From Diatrype stigma (lineage: Eukaryota > Ascomycota > Sordariomycetes > Xylariales > Diatrypaceae), in assembly GCA_022225965.2 (NCBI GenBank), contig JAKJXP020000092.1:124001-188000 (forward strand): a stretch of DNA of 64,000 bases. The letters are read 5' to 3'. Each line of letters opens with the position of its first letter. Within the stretch, counting starts at the first letter, position 1. The notes below the pieces were generated by a model. The model was not told where the DNA came from. It ran no database searches and was given only the letters and a program-made list of their open reading frames with translations. Positions 1 to 10,082 of the stretch are shown here, in pieces. The position numbers and the translations under genes are program-made.

Positions 1-965
1 TGTTTTTTTTCTTGTGTAGCGGGGTTTCTCTTTCCCCTTTTTTTCATCTCTATCGCGTCCTGTTGGGGACAAGACTGGGTCGGGCTCGGTGGTTCGAACG
101 GTCTAGGTTCTCGTCACGTTATAGCGTTAAGTTCACAAAAAACAAAGCATTCACGCCTTTCTTGAAACCCTTAGGTACCTACAACTACTATGTTCGCTTC
201 GTCGAAGATGTAGACTCTGATCATTTGGCTTCCTTTGTGATGGATATGGGATATATGGAATCAGGAGATCCGTCGTGAGGGTGTGTATTGGGGTTGATAT
301 CTCTGCCCACCTGTCTACTTGCGTCCGATAGCCATGCCGTACCTTGAGCGTTGCTAGATTGCTGGAGTGTATATCATGATGCCGGCATACAGTCACTGAA
401 GCAGATCGTCCGACACTAGGTTTAGCCTCGTGGCCAGTCTTGACCACATAGATCACTGTTATTTGTCTTCCCATAGTAACTAGCCATGGTGTACGTTCCT
501 CAACTGCCTTGGTTGCTTTATTTCATCTTGCCTCTTTTAAACTAGCTAGCTCAAATAAAGCATAACGTCACTCGTGCGTTCTTTGAGAGCTGTATTGTAC
601 GATCTAGCTGCTCATCTTGAGTATGTAGCTCATATTAGTAAATTGCAGCGTTGATGGTCAAGCTCGGGGTGTCTTTTCATGGAAAATCAATTTATTTTAT
701 TGGTTGCCAGCTGATTCGCAGCCAGTATCTCCTTGAGGCTCTCTATCTATTGTACACTCAGTAGACGTCAATGCGTCTATCCTGTATGGGGAAGATCAAA
801 TGAGCTATGGCGTGCCAGCAGACTCTCGAAAGTACCAACATACGTCCAGCCCCGTTACCAAGGTCGGCATATGTATGAGTGATCACACCTTGGTTGTGTG
901 TAAATGGTGAAAAGCAAAGGCTCCTCTGAATTCTTCTGATGAAGCAGTGGTGCAAAGATGAAGAT
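1..965. other. Left-edge intergenic region, no gene seen
   Basis: I see no supportable gene here. The open frames are short, overlap one another on both strands, and show no motif or splice pattern. The stretch probably holds the 3' flank of the Hsp70-like gene, which ends at 966, and the flank of a gene outside the window. A T-rich and CT-rich tract lies at about 1-45. Confidence 0.5.
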
Positions 966-3115
966 TCAGTCCGTCTTGACTTGAAGGCTCGTGCTTCCGA
1001 GAACCTTTCCGTCAGAAACTATTTTCAGGTCAAGCGACGAGCCTGAAACCTCCATTTGGATCTTGTAATCGAATCGGCGATATTTGGTGCCCTGTTTACC
1101 TCGAACAACGGGTAAGTCTTCCACGGACACGGGGAGTTCCCAATCAAGTCTTGTTACGAGCAGGAGACCCTCGCCCGAACCAAACCTAGATGGAGGACTA
1201 GGGCTTGTGCTGCTGTAAATTGCATCAGAGCAGTGTCGGTCTTTGGTAGTCGTAGCCGAGAAGCTTGCATAGAAGGGGAATGACTTGGTATGGTTGGTTT
1301 CAACATCGTCTCCCTGATATTTCTCAGTAAGAATAAAACACCCGGAACTGGCAACGTAAACTTACTCGATTGATAGCCCATTGCATTTGATTTGTCGCTT
1401 GATAGAGGCCTTCCTTCTCATCCCAATACTTATCACGAATATCATGAAATTCCGCATCAAAGGGCTCGTAGAATGGCCACCCATAACTTAATCGGGAGAC
1501 TCTCGATTGGACTCGGACGCCCTCGTTCATTAGTCCATGTACTCGAGCACCAAACATGGCTGCTCCTCGGCAGATAGCAGACCACCTGTGGCTTGTCAGC
1601 GATTTCATACTATTCATTTTCCCAAAATTCAAACTCGACATACGGGTCATCTGTATCAGATTGTAGAACTTCCGTCACGCCTTGATAGTCCTCGTTAAGT
1701 GTTGAGTAGATGAATGGGCAGCGACCAAATCCACCAACTAAAATAATGAACTGTAATAACATTAGTTATAGGCCCAATAAGTGCAGGAGATAGCGCATAT
1801 CACAAGTCGATTTGATTGCATAATGAGCAAAAGGCTTGCCTTTGGATCCTTCAGGGTCTTCACTTTGACAGCTTGAACTTGGCTGCCGACTAGTTTGGTG
1901 ACGCCAGTTATGACATTTCTGAATACCCCGCGAAGATCGGAACTATTGTTGTCAGTCACATTCAATTCATGGGTGTTCCAGGATGTCTTGATGCGGCTTA
2001 CGCGGTGACTTCGATTCGTTGTGTTTTGTGTCCTTTTGGGACGTAGAGTGTATAGGGATTGTCTGCACCATCGAATTGTCTTTTGATGCGATGTTCCCAA
2101 TCATCATTTAAGAACCTTGATATCACCTCTGGGTCTGCTTTTCCCCAAGCCTTGGTTCCACCTGGGAATACCTTCCTGATGAAAACCTTGAAGTCTTGGT
2201 CAAGAAATGTACCTCCGCAGAGTGCGCCTATGGACAAAGGGTTAGTGAATTGGCGAGAAAGGGCTTGAGAATAGCATACCATCGCCCTCAACACATTCGC
2301 GTATTACAAGGGGTTGTGTTTGTACCACCGTATAACTTATGATATCGACTGTTCCTCCACCACAGTCGCAAACCACGAAGGAATCCCCGGCTATCAAGTC
2401 TCCACGATAGTGTAACTCTGGTAAGCTAGCGATGACTGCGCTTTCTGGCTCTGTCACAAAGGACAAAGTTGTATTGTTGCACTGAGGTCTTTCGTCAAGA
2501 ATACCAGCGAGTTCTGCTGCACGTCGCATTCGCTCCCGTCCATAATGCTTGTAGATAGCAGGAACGGTAAGGATGACATGGAATGATGCAGATTTGACCA
2601 AACTTGGTCCTTTGTCTTTCTCGATAGCCTTCGTGGCATGCTTCCAGAGTTCCTTGAGGTAATCCGCAGTTGCCAGAGTTGCGTCCTTCGTGAGCTTAAC
2701 CAGCATCGTTCTTGCTTCCTGAATATGGGCCGAATCTCGTAAATGGGTCGGCAGGTCCTCGTCGTTGAGTAGAAGAAGTTTGAACCATTCAACACACTGG
2801 AAACCTTCGTCTCTAGGTTTGTCGTATCCCCATGAGATGACCTTGGCCTCTGGACTGTAATATAGTTTGGTAGGAACTTTCGCACTATCCATGTTAAATG
2901 AATAAGACGAAGGCCAGCGTGTGACAACTTTGGGGGACTCAGGCGTCTTCGTTCCATTGTAGAACATCCACGCAACCCCCGAGAACCTGATAATATAGCA
3001 CATTGTAAGTGAATGTCGGGGGTCAAATAATGGGCGATACAGCTCCGGAATCATTGGAGGGAACTCACGTGGTACCAAAATCAATCCCAACGACTATCTT
3101 CCGAGACGACGCCAT
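966..3115 (-). CDS. Hsp70-family (actin-like ATPase) protein, seven exons
   Basis: This encodes an Hsp70/actin-superfamily ATPase of the large fungal 'Hsp70-like' group, predicted 585 aa. Exons on the minus strand are 3115-3069, 2986-2280, 2227-2002, 1942-1840, 1750-1644, 1585-1366 and 1313-966. The joined frame rebuilds the diagnostic nucleotide-binding motifs: phosphate-1 GIDFGTTFSGVAW (about residues 10-22, split by intron 1), phosphate-2 DCGGGTVDIISY (about 223-234), GALCGGTFLDQDF, and the adenosine motif LVGGFG (about 365-370). The C-terminal part after the ATPase fold is shorter than a canonical Hsp70 substrate-binding domain, so classic chaperone activity is uncertain. In fungi such proteins are often multicopy and poorly characterised. 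Intron 4 (1839-1751) appears to use a GC donor. The gene is divergent from the coiled-coil gene at 3811, sharing a 695-bp upstream region. The family is clear; the exact role is not. Confidence 0.88.
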
Positions 3116-3810
3116 CGTACTTTCTCGGAGCCCCTAGCCCCAGAGAACCAGGGGATGTGAGTATGATAATCTGACGTTTCGAGAAACGATGGAAACAATG
3201 AATGTTCCGAGATGGAGACTCGAGGAGATATTGTGACGATCAAGGGAAAGTAGACAGAAACCTCGAGGCTGTTGAAGTGTAAGCTTCAATGTATTGTGAG
3301 ATAAGGACGGAAAAGGAAACTGCGGAAGGTGTAGAAGTTGTTCCAATCCATGTGTCGTGGGTGGTAAGTAGGTACCTAACCTAAGTGTTATGGAAGTGCG
3401 AGAAATAGAGAGTATATGTACGTAGGTAGGTAAGTACCTACTTAGGTACCATGTATCAAATGTAGTAATCCTAGAAGGACTCAGGTGGCAAAAGGAAGGA
3501 GGTGGAAATTTTCGATTCCCCCAGGAATCCTTTCAGCAGAAAGAACTATAGCCTCCTGGAAAGTTGCTGCGAAAGCCGCTACAGTTGTATACCTTCAGAA
3601 AACTTCACCACAACTTTGCAAACAAGCACCCTGCAACTCGGGTTCGCACATACGTGGTATTGGGTTGGCTCACAACTAGGCACAAAAAGTCCGCAATAGC
3701 TTCAGCTGACGAAGGGCCCCAACCTCAACAACATTCTCACCTATTCAGTCATCACCCACCCGGTCGTCACTTCCCCCCCAGTAAGTTGCCTAACACTATC
3801 ATCATCGGTC
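3116..3810. promoter_or_regulatory. Divergent intergenic region with TAGGTACCTA palindromes
   Basis: This 695-bp spacer separates the divergent Hsp70-like and coiled-coil genes and must carry both upstream regions. It contains a perfect 10-bp palindrome TAGGTACCTA (3369-3378) and a dense run of GTAGGTA/GTACCTA units at about 3421-3450. The same motif recurs in many other intergenic regions of the window. No gene is visible in it. Confidence 0.4.
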
Positions 3811-5382
3811 ATGCAATATTTCAATACGTGGTCATCGAAACCATTTGCAGCTTCCACAGAGCATCCCTCGCCCACCACGACTTTCGATACCTTCAAGCCC
3901 TTATCTACTACAGCTAAAAATACCAGGATGATGGCAGATTGCAGTGAGAAGATAGATGATACATCTTCCCTAAAGACCAATCTTACTGGAGGACGGTCTC
4001 ATATCACTTTGAAAGATCTCCGCGAGAATCCCATTGTCAAGGTCTTCCTAGAAGACCTGCTTGGAGAGGCAACGAAGGGACTCCGGGAAGAGCTAAGTCA
4101 TACGAAGGATATGGTAACCGAAATACGGGAAGCTACACCCGCTTTCCGTCAAGAGATCCAAGAGATGAAGAAGTCGAACGAAGTGCTTGCTTCAGGCCAA
4201 CAGAAAATCCAGGAAGCCGCCACCACCCAGGAAGGAAACCAAGGAATCATCATCAGTGCGCAGAAGGAGGCTCGAGACATGATCCACTCTTTGGTTAAGA
4301 GGCTTCCCCAGCTCAATAGCCCACGAAAACGAAGCGCCGATCAGATCAGTAGTGACACTACTGAAGAGACAGTCAAGAGCCTCACGGCTGAGGTTGAAAG
4401 ACAGAAGGATCACATTGCCCAGGTTGAAAAGATGTTGGCTGACAAGAAGAAAGAATGCCTCTCCATCAATAATTCTTACCAAGAGGCACTAGAAGAGATT
4501 GATCAACTCAGGTCAACTGGCCAACTCTTCGCGAGTGTTGATGACGATGCCATTGTCTCTCGATGGAAAGAGCTGATCTTTTCAATCCGAGACTTGACAC
4601 ATCAGAATTTTAGCAAGCCCATCGAGACGTTCTCTTTGTCTCCTCCACAGCAGGCCCTCTTCACTTCTGTCTCAACCGATCCTCGGTGGTCCATAGGACA
4701 AACTGACTATGTTCCGTTTTTCTTTCAAGGAGTCATCTGGCATTTCCTTGGCACACGGATTCTTCAAATGCCCAGCAGGGTCTGGGGAACTGCCCTTGGC
4801 AATGCCCTTGGCAATGCCCTTGGCAATGCCCTGAACGGATCGGCTCGAAGTAAGTAATCAATTCTGTATGTTCGTGACTTCACAGCTAACAATGCAAGAC
4901 AAATTTACACAATCAGAGGAGAAGTACCATGCTCTGAGAGCGCATGCATGCACCTTGATGCACGAGGACTGCGAGATCGATCAGACCAGAATCGAGGAGC
5001 TTTCTGGGGTCTTAAGCAACCGGATCATCGGATTCAGCTCCAACCATGATCGTACTGACCTCAGATCGACCCTACACAGAATCATCACCCAAGCCTCAAG
5101 ATTAGCTGCAGTAATTGCCCAGGCAAAAGCAATCTACAGTCCAGTGGGCTTAGACCTAATCAAGAATCGCAAGAAATTCCATGCATCCTGGATGGAAATT
5201 CTTCATGAAAAAGTGGCGGAGACTCCTCAACTGGATCTTCTGATCACCCCGGCCTTGGTCAAGTAAAGTCCCCTCAAACATCCATATGTAAACCAACTAA
5301 CAGAGGGAATGGCAGGTTCGGCAACTCTGATGGCGAGAACTACAACGAACACACGGTGCTTGTCAAGGCCGACGTCTGCTGA
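3811..5382 (+). CDS. Coiled-coil protein, tandem paralog A (unknown function)
   Basis: I do not recognise this family. Exons 3811-4849, 4899-5262 and 5316-5382 join in frame to 489 aa. The first half is rich in Glu, Lys and Gln with a long predicted coiled coil (roughly residues 90-240). The second half is a more hydrophobic, Trp-containing domain ending in TVLVKADVC. The downstream gene at 5888-6955 has the same architecture and matching landmarks (RVWG versus RIWG, GVIWHFLGT versus ALIWRYIYS, and the C-terminal VLVKA), so the two are divergent tandem paralogs. Intron 2 (5263-5315) was placed using the paralog's C-terminus. The start at 3811 is the first ATG; an in-frame MMADCSEK start at 3928 would remove a Ser/Thr-rich leader. 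A 12-bp tandem repeat giving LGNALGNA sits just before intron 1 and has no counterpart in paralog B. Confidence 0.65.
4792..4832 (+). repeat. 12-bp in-frame tandem repeat
   Basis: Three perfect copies of GCCCTTGGCAAT (4792-4827) are followed by a partial fourth. They encode repeated Ala-Leu-Gly-Asn near the end of exon 1 of the coiled-coil paralog A gene. The unit is a multiple of three, so copy-number change would keep the frame. Confidence 0.9.
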
Positions 5383-5887
5383 TGTATTCACTGAGGGAGA
5401 GAACTGCATATTAAGCGAGACATGACGAGAGCTTCTGAAAAACAAGCACTTAGGGTACCACTAACTATCTAAGGGAAATTTGGGCTTATACTTTCGTTGC
5501 TAAAAACCTGGGCGATTAGCCCTCAACAGATAATAGTTGGAATTGCTGTCTTAGGGGGAGGGATAGACTTTATTAAGAAAGAATCAATTAGGCTAGGATA
5601 GTTAGGTTCCTAAGTCCATAAATTGACACAATGTTGCACCACGAGCTATGTTGAACGTGAAGGTCTTTGTTGATTGATGTTACTTACCGGAAGCAACAAA
5701 GAATGCTTGTGCAATAAAGAAAGCATACCTACTTGAGTAACAATGGACTTTCTGATGATACAAGGCAGCTTCTAGGCAGATTTGACTTTAAAATCTGGGG
5801 TAGCTCTACTTGCCCGTAAAACCTTCCCACTTACATCATTTAACTCTGCATTCGCAACTGCCCCCACACCTCCGCAATAACCTCACG
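5383..5887. other. Spacer between tandem paralogs
   Basis: This 505-bp AT-richer spacer lies between the two coiled-coil paralogs. It holds the 3' end of the first and the promoter of the second. No gene, tRNA or mobile element is apparent. An open frame continuous with the second paralog extends upstream to 5810 but has no ATG before 5888. Confidence 0.45.
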
Positions 5888-6955
5888 ATGGAAGCATTGC
5901 GCTCGCAGCTGAAAGAGGTGCAGGGGCATCTCGCCGACCGCGACAGAAAATATCGACAGCTGAACCACGAGTACCGAACAGCCAAGGACTTATGGACAAC
6001 TGCGAAGCAGGACTACGAGTCTAGGATCCAAGCACTAGAGGCAGAGAACCAACGGCTACGCAAAGCTACAGCTCTCGGCGACGAGGTGGTGACGACGCTT
6101 ACGCGAGCCCAGAGGGAAGAAGTGGAGAGTCGCTTCCTGAAGACCGAGACAGAGCTTATTTCAAAGACGAAGCAATGCGAAACCTTGCAGAAGCTTCTCG
6201 AGAGTCGCACGCCCACTGCCATCACACCGGACATCACTGAGGCCCAGGTCATAACCCTCTTCACCACGCTTCGGGAGAGGATCCGACATGTATCGATGAA
6301 GCGCTTCAATGATTCGATCCCGATGGACCTGATACCGCAGAAGTCCCGCGATGAGCTGCATCAGCTGTCAAGCAACTGGGAATCCTACATGGGCTCCCAG
6401 ATGATATGTTACCTGCTGCGGGCGCTGATCTGGCGGTACATTTACTCGGCACTGTTCCTGAAACCGGGCAGGATCTGGGGCCAGGAGACCAGAGCCCTGC
6501 TGAGGGCGTTCTCTGGGCTGTTCGCCTCCCCCAAGGTGTCGCACGCCGAGTACCAGGGGTGGCGGGTGGCGACGGGGCGACTGCTGCACAAGGCGGGCAA
6601 GTTCGACAACGCGGTGCTGGACGAGGTCCGGCTGCAGATATACGAAGCGACCAAGCATTTCGCGACGGGAGGGGGGAGGAACGCGGACCAGGAGCTGAAG
6701 AACAGCATACACGAGATCGTCACGATCGGCGGGCAGCTCAGCGACGCCTTCACGCGCTCGTGCTGCGAGCCCCTGATGTCCGACAAGCCGGGGAGCGTGC
6801 TGACGCGGGACTTCCCCTTCGCGGAGGAGACGATGGAGATCAAGGCGAAGATGCGCACGCAGGTGCCGGCGGCCGTGGATATGGTGATCTCGCCGTGCCT
6901 GCTGAAGAACGACAGCAATTACAAAGTGCTTGTGAAGGCGGAAGTCGTTTGCTAA
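5888..6955 (+). CDS. Coiled-coil protein, tandem paralog B (unknown function)
   Basis: This is a single-exon gene of 355 aa starting MEALRSQLKEVQGHL, the first ATG of an open frame that runs further upstream. Residues 1-110 form a charged heptad-like coiled coil. The remainder is a Trp/Leu-rich domain with ALIWRYIYSALFLKPGRIWG and a C-terminus KVLVKAEVVC resembling the upstream paralog A. Unlike A it has no introns in the shared domain. Its 3' two-thirds (from about 6380) is conspicuously GC-rich compared with the start of the same gene and with paralog A. I cannot assign a function. The paralogy is inferred by eye from collinear motifs, not from an alignment score. Confidence 0.7.
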   Translation: MEALRSQLKEVQGHLADRDRKYRQLNHEYRTAKDLWTTAKQDYESRIQALEAENQRLRKATALGDEVVTTLTRAQREEVESRFLKTETELISKTKQCETLQKLLESRTPTAITPDITEAQVITLFTTLRERIRHVSMKRFNDSIPMDLIPQKSRDELHQLSSNWESYMGSQMICYLLRALIWRYIYSALFLKPGRIWGQETRALLRAFSGLFASPKVSHAEYQGWRVATGRLLHKAGKFDNAVLDEVRLQIYEATKHFATGGGRNADQELKNSIHEIVTIGGQLSDAFTRSCCEPLMSDKPGSVLTRDFPFAEETMEIKAKMRTQVPAAVDMVISPCLLKNDSNYKVLVKAEVVC

Positions 6956-7576
6956 TGGTGGGGGGAGGGGCATAAACAAACAAACGTGAAGTTCGCGCAT
7001 CCTAATAACTAGAATAATGGGATTAGGCACCCTCTGGGCCTTGGCTCTGCCTAATCATGTAGCCTGAGCAATCATGCTTCTGACTGTATGCTTTCGAGCG
7101 AAATGCTGCGTAGCTTAAGCATCAAGAATCAATTAGTTAAATCACCCTTAATATGACCAAGTCAAACCATCATGCATTCAAGTGAAGCTGAGGCCTTTTC
7201 TTTGACTTCGGTGCCCAACACTGGCGAAGGCCAGCAATTCTGATTTTTACATCGTGAACTATGTCAGCTGGCGACCAGCTGACCATGTACCTTAGGTCTT
7301 TCAAGGTAAGGTTGCTTCGGTTCCACTATGGAACCCTAAATAATGGGAAAAGAAGGTACCTACGTAGTACCTGGGTCACCATCGGTCGCAACGCACTTCA
7401 ATAACCAGGAGTTGCATGGCTTCCAGGTTTTGGGAATACATACATGGTGATATACATAAATATATATAGAACCGTATATACTCGCGACTTTCTTCAACCC
7501 TTTTGGCTCGTCGCTTTTGCTACATCCGCAAATAGCTTGGAGGCACGCTGCGAAACACCAGTTGGGGTTAGGGTTA
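6956..7576. promoter_or_regulatory. RIT1 upstream region with TATA-like element and telobox
   Basis: This intergenic region contains a near-palindromic AGGTACCTACGTAGTACCT (7354-7372), a TATATATA element (7461-7468) 116 bp before the RIT1 ATG, and a telomere-repeat-like GGTTAGGGTTA (7566-7576) immediately before the ATG. The open frame extends upstream of the ATG, but only from a TTG, so the telobox is placed in the 5' leader. Confidence 0.5.
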
Positions 7577-9294
7577 ATGGGCGCATCCGCTCCGCCGTCC
7601 CCGCCAGCGATGGCGAATGAGGAGGCGGCACCAGCGTCTCCCGACGTCGAGCAGGACCTAGAGGACCACGAGCCGGAGCGCGAGCTTCAACTCGAGCTAG
7701 AGGAGGCCGACAAGAGCCATGGCCACCACCATTACCACCACAACTTCAACAGCATCCTGCGGGAGCTCGGGCGGGCGAACCTGTCGATCGGGAACCGGCT
7801 GCGGTCGATCCGGGCGGACGCGGCGTTCGTGGAGGAGGTCGCAGCGGCGTACGGGGGCGGGGGCAGGGGCGCGGGGCGGCCCCTGGTCGCGAACGAGCGC
7901 TGCGGCAGCTGGTACGTTGCCCCGGGGCGCAAGGCCGCGTCGGCCTACTTCAAGAGCACCGACGGCCACTTCGGGCAGTGGCGGTTCAGCGCGCGCCGCC
8001 TCAACCTGCACCTGCTGGCGCTGATCGGCGCGCGCGACGGCTGCGTCCTCGTCGACTCGACGCGCCGCGGCAAGCGCATGCCCGACGCCCTCAGCAAGAC
8101 CGTGCCCATCTGGTGCTGCGTGCTGAACAGCGCGCTGTTCCCCGAGCTCGCTCCTGCTGGTAGAACGCAAGGCCAGGACACGGGGAGAAGAGGAGAAGAA
8201 GAAAGAAGGGGTGGTTGCCACGAGGTCCACGTCCCGCCGAACGTGGTTTCCGCCTCGGAGCGCGCGCAGATGCAGGCGCGCATCCCGGAGCACGTGGCGG
8301 CGCTGCGGGCGCTTGGCCTCGACCTGCCCGCGCTAAGGCGGAGCCTGCGCAAGCCGCTGCGCCCGGTCTGGGTCACGCAGGAGTCGCAGCTCGTGCCGAT
8401 GCTGGGGGAGGGAGAGGACGGTGGTGGTGGCGAGGTCTTCGCCGACTACCACCCCGTGATCTGCTGCACGAGCTCGCGGCGCGTCGTCGGGGCCGAGATG
8501 AGCGAGGGCGGCTACATACAGGGGGCGGGCGATGACACCGAGAACTGGGCTCTGTAAGTACTCTATGTCTTTACGTCACCCACTTCCACGTAACTGCTTG
8601 GTCGGTAGGATGGGTGGGTGTGCAATATGTTTGTGTACCTATCAATGGTTGCTTGCTAATGATTACTGTATTGCGTTGTAGGGGGTTAACGCCACCGGTC
8701 TTCTGGGAGCATGCGGATCTCCTCCTTTCCACCCCAGAACCCGATCTACCGGACCTGGTGCGTTCGCTTGTCGCGAGCCATGCCTTGTCGTCTCCCGCCT
8801 CCGCACCTAAAGAAATCGCGCCGTGCCTGTTCGTCGGTGCTTTGCCGATAGCAGAAAATGAACATCCGCCGTCAACATGCACTGTTGTCATCCATGCCAA
8901 AACGATTGACTCGGGTTCTTGGGAGAAGAGCCCCCTGCTGATGGAAGTAGGTATCGGGAAGCACAAGATCGCTAGTCGAAACCTGCGCGTGGCTCTGCCC
9001 AACATATGCGACTTTATACAGCGCTATCTAGAGAGCACTGCGGGCGAGGGTCAGGCAACGTCGAAACGGATACTCGTTGCTTGCGAAACCGGAAAAGATC
9101 TCTCGGTAGGTATTGCGCTCGCCCTGCTCTGCCAATTTCAAGACGGCAGGGGCGGTCTGAGCCCACGCCAGGGGCGTCCCGACATCAACAAGAGCGTGAT
9201 AAAAGTCAAGCTTGGGAGCATCATGACGAAGTTTCCCGATGCGAACCCAAGTAGAGCTACGCTGCAGAGCGTGAATAGCTATCTCATGGGATAG
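7577..9294 (+). CDS. Initiator tRNA 2'-O-ribosyl phosphate transferase (Rit1)
   Basis: Rit1 modifies A64 of initiator tRNA-Met with a 2'-O-ribosyl phosphate, which keeps the tRNA out of elongation. Exons 7577-8553 and 8682-9294 give 529 aa; the intron splits a Leu codon in DDTENWAL|GLTPPVFW. Recognisable family blocks are FKSTDGHFGQWRFS, NLHLLALIGARDGC, VDSTRRGKRMPDALSKTVP, QGAGDDTENWALGLTP, and the C-terminal phosphatase-fold loop CETGKDLSVG. The start is the first ATG (MGASAPPSP). An Arg/Glu-rich purine tract (8160-8224) adds an in-frame insertion before VHVPPNVVSASE. It is 65 nt between possible GT and AG, so splicing it out would break the frame and it is probably coding. The 5' part is very GC-rich and the second exon is not. 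Identification is strong. Confidence 0.93.
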
Positions 9295-10082
9295 GCAATA
9301 TTATTTCAGCAAACACCTGGGTTCACGAAGCGATAGCAGTTGCTTGTCCCAATGGATGCCGTTTGTAGCACCAGTAAAGGCCAACAAGTCATACGAAGCA
9401 GGTAAGAAGTCCATCGAGTTGTGGCGTGTTTGTATAAGGCCGATCTATATTTCTAGACCTAGTCGCTAATACCACCGGCACTCACTGTGAAAGTAATGTG
9501 AGGCAGAAGTTTAAGTATAAATATCCATGGTGTCATTTGGGTACTTCATCCAGCCAAAACCTTCGATTCTAGTTTGTACTTCGTGCACAATGATCCCGTG
9601 CTCATGCTGCTTCCCGAGGATAAGGGAGTTACGCAGTCACGGAGTTTGTTTGGCCTAGCTACCAAATAACACCTCCACATTGACACATGAAGGCAGTAGC
9701 AAATTCCCCGTACCAATCAAGAGAATCCTCCGTACGGTATTCCGAGCACGGTCTAGCTCTATCGACCACATAGATACTATAAATACCTAGGTAGAGCCGT
9801 GGAAGATGAAAGGTTTCAGGAGACCAATGGCCTATGATCTGATTATTGCTGTGGTGTAATAGTGCATCAGCCACATTGTGGCTTGTGGCGCGAGCTTACC
9901 TCTACCGATATGGATGGAGTCAAATCCCGGGCGTCTTTTTTCGCTCGGGTTCATTATTCGCAAAGTTTCGGGACTTCATATTTTATTTCATAAGAAAGGC
10001 CAAACTAGTCTTTAACCTCGAGGAGAATTGAGCTCTAGCCTGATGCAATGACATATGGCTGCGGAGTTCAACAGTCGCTCCG
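9295..10082. other. Intergenic region RIT1-COQ8
   Basis: This 788-bp stretch has no convincing gene. Small frames on both strands (for example around 9659-9874 and 9846-10031) lack motifs. It should contain the RIT1 3' end and the COQ8 promoter. Confidence 0.45.

Noticed and set aside
60..110. tRNA-like B box GGTTCGAAC near 90
   Set aside because: No A box, acceptor stem or anticodon arm could be folded around it. Similar isolated B-box-like sequences at about 17388, 42993 and 44051 fail in the same way.
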